Shown piece after piece: positions 57,021 to 64,000 of a DNA stretch of 64,000 nucleotides (position 1 is the first letter of the stretch; every line of letters begins with the position of its first letter). Source of the stretch: Climacium dendroides (taxonomy: Eukaryota; Streptophyta; Bryopsida; Hypnales; Climaciaceae); contig OX467091.1 of NCBI GenBank assembly GCA_950106755.1, positions 22,647,538 to 22,711,537 on the forward strand. Reading direction: 5' to 3'. A model generated the notes under the pieces. It did not search any database, was not told the DNA's origin, and saw nothing but the letters and a program-made list of their open reading frames with translations. The position numbers and the translations under genes are program-made.

Positions 57021-58984
57021 CTTCCATATATACTATCACACTTCTCGGTCTCAAGGAGTTATACCATTGTAGCATGGACTCTAGGGACACTATTACACTT
57101 TTCAGTCCCAAGGACTTACATTAGTGTAGCCCAACCTCCAAGTACTTTTTCTTTCTAAGGACTTACATCAATGTAGTTCATTATAAGAGTTGAGCCCCAT
57201 TGATTAGGTGCCATTTTGACATCAAAGGCCACATTTCTAACAATAAAGGTCATTTCACTGTCATTTTATCTATATTAGGTTGGGTTTAAGGGGGTAGGCA
57301 CCCAATTCACTTTTTATTACACTTCAATGCACCATTTGGCACCATATTCACATGCTCTATTAATAGTTCCTCATGCTCAACCTTCAAGTACATCATTACA
57401 CTTTTCTTTCCAAGGAATTACACCAAAGTAGCCTAGCCTCTAGCTAGATATACCATCATGCTTTCCTAAGAAATAGAAAATGTTCCATAACAAGTAGAAA
57501 CCGGTTATCACTTGAAAGATCTCCCAACAGAAATGATTAAACTCAGAGTAACAAAGTAAGAATGTTCATGGTGAGATCTCCCGATAGAAATAGAGAATGT
57601 TCAGTAATAACCAGGGTTCAATTTAAGGTTAGGTCTCCCAATAGAAATCATAAAAGTGAGAGTAACATCGGTGCATTTGGTATAAATCATCACATCAACC
57701 CTATTAACAAAGGGACATATAATATCTAGCTTTTTTTTTGTTAATCTGTATTGACTTTTGATAAATTGTGCATTTTTGGCCTCTTTCAACTGATTTTTTC
57801 TCCTCTTTCCAACGGTTCCACTCTCTCCTTTAAATTCCTCCTCAATCAAAAGTTGCGGCCTTTTTTAGGTCGCAATTTTCATTACTGCCAACGAGGTCAA
57901 CAAAACCTTTCAAGGCTCCCATCTTGTTCAATTTAGATTGGAATGACTCGATTCTTGGCCCCTCCTTACTATTTTTTTGCCCTTTTTTGAATGGTTTATA
58001 ATGGTATAAGTCTTGTTTTTTAGGTTGTCTAAAGTCTTTGGACTATGGTTCACAGTTTGGATTTTTTCTTGAAACAGTATAGCCTTCTTGTCATTGGGGC
58101 CATGGCCTTCTTATGGTCTATTTCCTTCTTGTTGGGGCCATGGCCTTCTCAATAAGGGCTGCAACCTTCTTGCTCCATTTGGAGTCATTGTTGTAGTCTA
58201 TTGTCTTTTTGAATGTCTTATTTTGGGCCATTGCCTTCTCGTGGTCTATAGCCTTACTATAAGTCTATAGCCTTCTGGCCATATATTGGGTCATTACCTC
58301 CTTGCGGTCTATAGTCAAGTTTATGCCTTGAAGTTAGGATTTCAACCATAGTGAGGTATTTCACATGAATATGTGGCATAGATGGCTATACATGCCTTGA
58401 GGTATTTCACATGAATATGCCGCATTGTTTAGAGAAAAGAGCCGTGCATTGCCTTCTCTAATGGATTGATTTTGCACATTTGTTCATTTGATATGTGAAT
58501 GTTGTAGTACCCAAATCCAATGGAGCAAAGCAAATAGGGCCTCGGCTTAGAGGGTTTAGGGTGAACGTCAAGGATTAATACCTACTTCTAGTTTGGACCT
58601 TTTGGTTATAGCAAAAAAAATAGAGAAACTAATGAGCAAGAATTGGAAGGCACTCACCCACTCTTTTTTGAGGTGATTTTGGTAAGAATGTTCATCAAAA
58701 TATAGCAAGAAATTGAAAAACGTGGGAACCTTCAAAGTTTCTGCTAACTTTACCGCCAACAATGAAAACTGCAGTCTAAAAAGGGTTGTAACTTTTGATT
58801 TGGGGTGTGGTTTGAAGACGAGAGTAGTAACATTGGAAAGAAGAGGAAAAATGTGTCAAGAGAGACTAAAGAAACGTACAGTTTATTGAAAGTCAATATA
58901 GATTAATACAAGAAAAATTACATAGTGTATATTCCTTTGTTAATGAGTGATGATTTACTCTGAATGCGCCATGTTTTGTTCATG
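57021..58984. repeat. Mixed repeat zone between satellite blocks
   Basis: It contains leftover satellite 1 units (57025-57180 and 57385-57470), satellite 2 units (57475-57670) and the ~220-bp dispersed repeat in both orientations (57675-57905 plus, 58745-58985 minus). At 58085-58320 there are internal repeats of GGCCATGGCCTTCT and GGTCTATAGCCTT. A 25-bp word, TTGAGGTATTTCACATGAATATG (spaced 52 bp apart), is duplicated at about 58350 and 58398. No gene is supported. Confidence 0.65.
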
Positions 58985-59300
58985 AATATAGTGAGAATGT
59001 TCATTGTGAGATCTTCCAATAGAAATACAAAATATTTGATAACAAGTACAGTTGGATTATCAAAAAATCCCCCAATAGAATTGATAAAACTAAGAGTAAC
59101 GTAACAAGAATGTTCATTGAGAAATCTTCCAATAGAAATAGAAAAAGTTCAATATTAAGTACGGTCTAGTCATTGGTGATCCCCCGAATGTTCATCATGA
59201 GATCTTCCACTAGAAATAAAAAAGGCCAGTAACAAGCACAGTTTGGTCATCAATAGATCCCTCAATAGAAATCATAAAGTTGAGAACATCGTAACCTCAT
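58985..59300 (+). repeat. Satellite 2, right-hand block
   Basis: Four to five half-units with GTTCATTGTGAGATCTTCC and AATAGAAAT words, matching the main block at 56466-57020. It abuts the DUF7869-like pseudogene that starts at about 59310. Confidence 0.7.
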
Positions 59301-59309
59301 TTCAATGGA

Positions 59310-61330
59310 AGGATCAATTAACAAGACTCAATAAAACCAATACAACTTTTGATTTAAAGGGGATTTCAACTTTGAACTTGAACAAGATCAGATCGACCAA
59401 GTTCCCAGAGTACAATGTGAAGAAGCTGAGAGATAATTTTGCTTGGTGTGCTACTTGTGACAAGTTTAATGAACTTTTGAAGGGTTCTATTGTTGGATCA
59501 TAAAATGCTATGAAGTGGTCAAGGAGGTTGGATACATTGTATCACTGCCCGTGCGCACATGGATGTATATTATTTAAATCGAGATTGATCATTCAATTGT
59601 CCGCATGAATGTATTACAATCATATACGACAAGACGAATCATGCCAAAACCGCTTCTCCTGTCTTTTTTCACAAGAGTAAAGAACTTGATGGCCTCGTGA
59701 AGCTACCCGTTTCCGTGATGGGTATGATTACGCATGGTCATGCTGATGTATGCAATGTACATTATGACTTGAATCTCTTTACCCAAGACTCCAACTACAC
59801 TATTGATTCAATGCACTACTAGAAAATTTTGTTTTTCTGTTGTTTTGGTCGCGTTGATCCGGTCAAAATCTAACAGAAATCTGTTGAAACCAACAGATTT
59901 CTGTTAGATTTTGACCGGATCAACGCGACCAAAACAACAGAAAAACAAAATTTTCTAGTAGTGATGGCGAAGTTGTTGCAAGATCTAGAGTTGGAGCTGA
60001 AGTCTTATTCTCGGGAGTTGTTCAAGAATTTGAAGTCCACGAATTTGTTTAAGGCGGTACTCAAAGGTGAAAATATGTGCAAAGCATCGCTGCCGCCATG
60101 ATCGAATACCTTAACCCCGGTGATGCAATTACCACCAATTCTGAACATACAAATGGACAATGCCACTAGAGACAATAAAAATAGATATGTTTTTTGTTTT
60201 TGGTCTCTCCTTGTTGTGAACAAGATCTTCCGTGAATACTTGAACTTCATGATTGTCAGTCATACGCATGATGACATTGGTGCACTATTTGAAAAATAGA
60301 ACATGGATTTGAAGAAGAAGAACTTCCCCACAATTCCTTCACTCATGAAATCCTTCATGGATTTAGATTCCATCACCATTATCTTTCACCTCATTGAAGA
60401 GGTGCCCAATTTCAAGGTTTCATTGCAGATTTGTTTGTGGATGGTAATGACATCCTTGTTGGGCACACGAAACTACATCAAATAAAGTTCTATCTTGATT
60501 CAACAAGATGTCATGTTATGAAGTACAAGCTTCTATGTACAGATGTCAACTGGTTAGGGGAAGACGAAAGAGGCATTAAGTTGTGAAAAGAAGATGCTAA
60601 AGGGCAAAGTTTGTGGCCACGTGGTTCACCGTTGTTAGTTCCAATGAAGCTAATAAAAAGCTTGGAAGACATTGTGAAAAGTGTCGGAGTTTATAATTAT
60701 ATTAGGACAATTTATGTAATGTAGACATCACCAAGGAGTATCAAAAGCGTTATAAGCATTTGGTGAAGTACTGACGTGGCGTAAAGGTAGCATTGATGGA
60801 ACTATTATCTACTTTTGATGTTTTGAAAGATGGTTTTGGGCCAACTACCTATGTTCAAGCAAGTCAGGTGGATCAATTAGACAACGATAGTGAGGATTGT
60901 GAAGAATTTGGGAAAAATGAAGCATACGTTAGACCATTGAATGGTTGCCCAAATCCATCTTTCAAAGTAGCTCAAGATTTGTTCGAAGGCTATTTTGTTG
61001 CAGTTCAACTTGCAGATAGTCATTCAGTTTGGACTATAAGGGCATTGTCTAATCCGAATTCCAACTTAGAAAATCCAAACTATATCCTCATTCAATATTT
61101 TCGTCTAGCATCAAGAAATTAGGATGTTCAAGACTTCTACACTAGATGGGATAGCAAAAAAGGTCTGCATTGGAGGGTTGATGAAATTAAACCACCAATA
61201 TTGCAACACACGGATGTTCTTATGATAACATGGAAGTCCAAGATTTAAAAAAATAGTTTGGAGTGTATAATCAACATCCCAACTATACAAATTGAAGTCA
61301 CCAACCAAAGTTTGACTTTGTATAATTGAG
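59310..61330 (+). pseudogene. DUF7869-like transposon-associated protein, broken
   Basis: The protein sense runs in a single direction with several frameshifts and stops. Upstream part: TKFPEYNVKKLRDNFAWC followed by a C-x-x-C segment (about 59400-59470). The diagnostic block at about 60137-60290 reads LNIQMDNATRDNKNRYVF, then VVNKIFREYLNFMIVSHTHD-DIGALF, followed by FPTIPSLMKSFMDLDS. This is the DNK...HTHDDID core of DUF7869 proteins common in plant and fungal mobile elements. A long open stretch at 60793-61122 is the C-terminal region, with YFVAVQLADSHSVWTIRALS and NYILIQYFRLASRN. The function of DUF7869 is unknown to me. A CACTA MITE sits inside at 59814. Confidence 0.75.
59814..59963. mobile_element. 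Perfect-palindrome CACTA MITE (150 bp) with ATG target duplication
   Basis: Two 73-bp arms (59814-59886 and 59891-59963) are exact reverse complements around the loop AAAC. The ends read CACTACTAGAAAATTTTG, the canonical CACTA (En/Spm) terminus. It is flanked by ATG on both sides (59811-59813 and 59964-59966), the 3-bp duplication typical of CACTA elements. The interrupted pseudogene reads on in phase across the target site. No mismatch in 73 bp implies a very recent insertion or gene-conversion upkeep. Confidence 0.95.
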
Positions 61331-61562
61331 AAGCTATAACTACATATGTACATATGTGGCATGTTTCGTTTTGTATTTGACATCCGCATGTTGTGAGTAG
61401 TGGATGGAATTTATATATTGCAATAGGTAGCTTAGTTTTGAATGTTATTAATTTGAATTTATAGTTTGGTATTGCTTGGCTGTTTTGGAAAGTTCATCTT
61501 GTTTTATAGAAACAAGAAAATTCATTTTCAATATTAATCTATTATATTTATGTACTCTCGTG

Positions 61563-61587
61563 TTTTATTTATTTATTTATTTATTTT
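61563..61587 (+). repeat. TTTA microsatellite
   Basis: About five TTTA units in a row within AT-rich DNA. Confidence 0.85.
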
Positions 61588-61699
61588 CTACTCCAAAGTA
61601 TTATTTTACTTGGTTTTCGCAAGCACATATATTATAGTATCTATAAACATTTTATTTGAAAATATGATGTGATGAAAAAAAAGGGTAGTAGATATAACC

Positions 61700-61920
61700 A
61701 CTTTGTTTTGGATAAACGTGTACTGCACTTGTCACATTCCGGATAGGGGGCCGGTTGGTTGTTACAACTTTCCTGCTTGCATAAGTCACTAGGAACACCA
61801 AGTCATGCATGTCTCTCAGCCGCTTATACAAATTCAACGGGAATCGAATCTAGACCACCTAAATGAGATAAACAACCCCATACAACCAACTGTAAAACTC
61901 ATGACTTGGTGTTTTGAAGA
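61700..61920 (-). repeat. tRNA-derived SINE-like unit, copy 3
   Basis: On the minus strand TTTTACAGTTGGTTGTATGG (A-box-like, D-arm style) is followed about 40 bases later by GGTCTAGATTCGATTCCC (B box). A non-tRNA body follows, extending towards 61700. It is the best preserved of three such pieces in the window and shares its head with 43470-43560. Confidence 0.45.
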
Positions 61921-64000
61921 TAGCGTGATCTATATGTATATTCCTAAAAACATTGAACCTCAAATTCAAACTCAATTTGTTTAAGGACTTTGTATGTCAC
62001 TACACTCTCATTTTGATGAAAAATGCACTTCAAAATGAACAATATTATTTTGAGAGGGTCCAAAACTTCCAAAATTTTAAATATGATGTTACTAGGAGGG
62101 GGCAAAGCTTTGTCATCTTAGGAATCTCTAATTACTTTTAGCACCCTATAATTCAAAACTTCATTATCTTCAATAGGATCTACACACCAGAGGTAACTTT
62201 AGACAAAGGTTAGTTTTCGGAATGAGAGGTTGCACATACCCTCTTCCCAAGCTAGTACGAGCTTAGCATACGTAGATTAATATAATGTGGTAACAAACAC
62301 CTTACACACTAAAGGCCCCCCAAAGAGGCATCGCCAAGGTACGGTGGGAGGTGGCTCTAGGATTAGCACAAGATACCAAGAAGACTTCCCAAACACACAA
62401 GTTAATTCACAAGGACCTACAACCACCTCCAATTTGGAAGTTAGTGCACAAAACATATGAGAAAACCAAGGTACATATACAAAACACAATAGAAGGCCCC
62501 CCAAGACCTTCAAAGCTTGAATTTCAACAATAACAGAGCCAAAAGTGCTCCTAAAACACTATAGAGGTTTTTTTGGCCTCAAATGCCAAAATTTCCAAGG
62601 TAACTTGGATCCACGAACCCAAAACCAATATGGGGGTGATTTTAGGGAGGAAAATGGGGCTTTTATACAGGTTTTCAAGGGCCCACCTACCCCCTTAAAT
62701 TCCTACTAGTAACCTATCACTTGGATTTTCATCTTCATCCTCCAAGATTTTCATCCTAATCCCTAAAATTGACTATCTACCATCTATGCTGAACCAACAT
62801 CCTAACTTTTGGAGATCAACTCCAAATGTCAAACAAATTGCGCCGTTGGTTCCAAATTGTTGTTTTTGGTCCAAAATTCCTCTATCCCCCTCCATATTGG
62901 GACCAAAAACCCAACATAGGCTACCCTAGATTAAAAACCAATTGAAGTAATTTTTTAATTCTTGGTGGTCTTCTATTTCGAAAAAAGTAACTAGCCTAGG
63001 ATCTTTGGTAGGTGCGGGGGATTAAAGAAAGATTCTTTATTGACTTCATTTCGTTGCCGTATGCCCCCAAAATGCCGGTCAACGTTGCAAGGACCCCACC
63101 ACATGATTAATTCTCGAGGAATCTGGCTGGTTCAAGTACTTACTTCTATTGGAATGTCGTGAAACTCGTTGAAGTGCATTATTAACATAAAACAAGTTAG
63201 TCTAATTTTTAGTGAGATTTTACTACAACCTAGGTAATTTCCATGAATTTTCCATTGTGGTTTTAAGCAATTGACCGTCTAGAAGGGGTATCTCTTCAAT
63301 CTAGAATATTCCAAAACTTCTTGGGAAACCTCTCATGGAGTTTTCCAAGAGATTTGCAAGTTCATTTCTCCAACTTGCACGTTTTGATATAGAAGGCAAA
63401 ATTCACCTTCATTGAGTTATTGGCAGTCAAAGAATCTTCTGCATACAAAGGAATCTTGGCTAATGGACTTTGCTTTTGACGTCCTAGTATGATTTCGACC
63501 CAAGATTACAATCCGGTGGCCATAGACTCCTCTATAGACCCATCTTAAGAAAGTGATGCACACACTTGCATGCTAACAATTGAAGTTTCTACTATTTCGT
63601 TGATGGAATAGGGAGACTGGAACCTATCTTGGGGAATCTATCGAGAGACCCTAGACTCTTCTCAAACCAATTTAACCAAACATGGTCACATGCATGATGA
63701 TTTTAGACTATCTTGGATAAGAATCCTCAAACCTATTAATTATAGGTCGCCACATGGAAGGCCACGTTAATAGATATAGATAGCCAAAAGAAAAATCCAG
63801 TCAATTAGTAGCTGCCACGTGGTAGTGCACAATCATCAATATTAGAGACAATATAGTTAGCAAAGGAAGGGTCATGACAAATGAAAACATGCCACGTGGC
63901 AAGGTGAGAAAATGGGGGGTTATTGACAAGCCGCCTCATGCTCACTAGACTATTGGTTTCTGGCTTTGTGTTGGACTCTGGCTAGCTATTAGATTCTAAA

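Larger units (their letters stand above)
61331..64000. other. Gene-free right edge
   Basis: No gene is supported. It holds a TTTA microsatellite (61563-61587) and a SINE-like unit (61700-61920). Three GCCACRTGG-type words lie near the end: GCCACATGG at about 63751, GCCACGTGG at about 63813 and the 10-bp palindrome GCCACGTGGC at 63891-63900. Frames such as 62277-62513 (minus) are unremarkable. Confidence 0.5.

Noticed and set aside
55980..59300. CRISPR array
   Set aside because: The repeats are contiguous, imperfect satellites without uniform spacers in plant nuclear DNA.

Overview
The window is nuclear DNA of a land plant. The evidence is two plant-type genes (a sphingolipid delta-8 desaturase with an intronless coding region, and an mRNA capping enzyme in 17 coding exons with GT-AG introns) set in AT-rich, transposon-laden sequence. 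The remnant transposase families and the diverged desaturase lean towards a seedless plant or bryophyte, but I cannot name the species. All coordinates, splice sites and repeat counts were read by eye.

Layout. 1-7.9 kb: a degenerate transposon-like region. It holds a multi-exon pseudogene with phase-consistent splice sites, a second broken coding region, a 33-bp minisatellite, a GC-rich island, a cluster of TGCCACRTCA sites, and a striking excess of the word GAYGTC. 7.9-10.7 kb: AT-rich noncoding DNA with a long foldback element. 10.7-13.9 kb: the desaturase gene (+), with a probable intron in its 5' leader and a tandem duplication of its 3' end. 14-16.4 kb: AT-rich DNA with two Stowaway-like MITEs. 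16.4-24.7 kb: the capping enzyme gene (-).

25.8-37.8 kb: a hAT-type transposase pseudogene (+) cut in two by a 9,490-bp insertion (27156-36645). The insertion has TGT...ACA ends and a near-perfect 5-bp target duplication. I see no LTRs, reverse transcriptase or integrase in it. On its minus strand it carries two tandem copies of a coiled-coil protein family and an intact 145-aa ORF. A second element with the same left terminus (48798-52484, perfect TATAA target duplication) carries an intact 632-aa member of the same coiled-coil family. A degraded copy of the 145-aa gene lies at 39.2-39.7 kb. This element family is the best candidate for something undescribed.

38-48 kb: AT-rich DNA with dead PIF/Harbinger and mariner-like transposases and tRNA-derived SINE-like pieces. 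54-59.3 kb: interleaved satellite blocks. 59.3-61.3 kb: a DUF7869-like pseudogene interrupted by a perfect 150-bp CACTA-type foldback MITE with a 3-bp target duplication. 61.3-64 kb: no gene seen.

The two host genes are unrelated in function: sphingolipid long-chain-base desaturation at the ER, and co-transcriptional mRNA 5'-capping in the nucleus. The rest of the window is a layered record of transposon insertion and decay.
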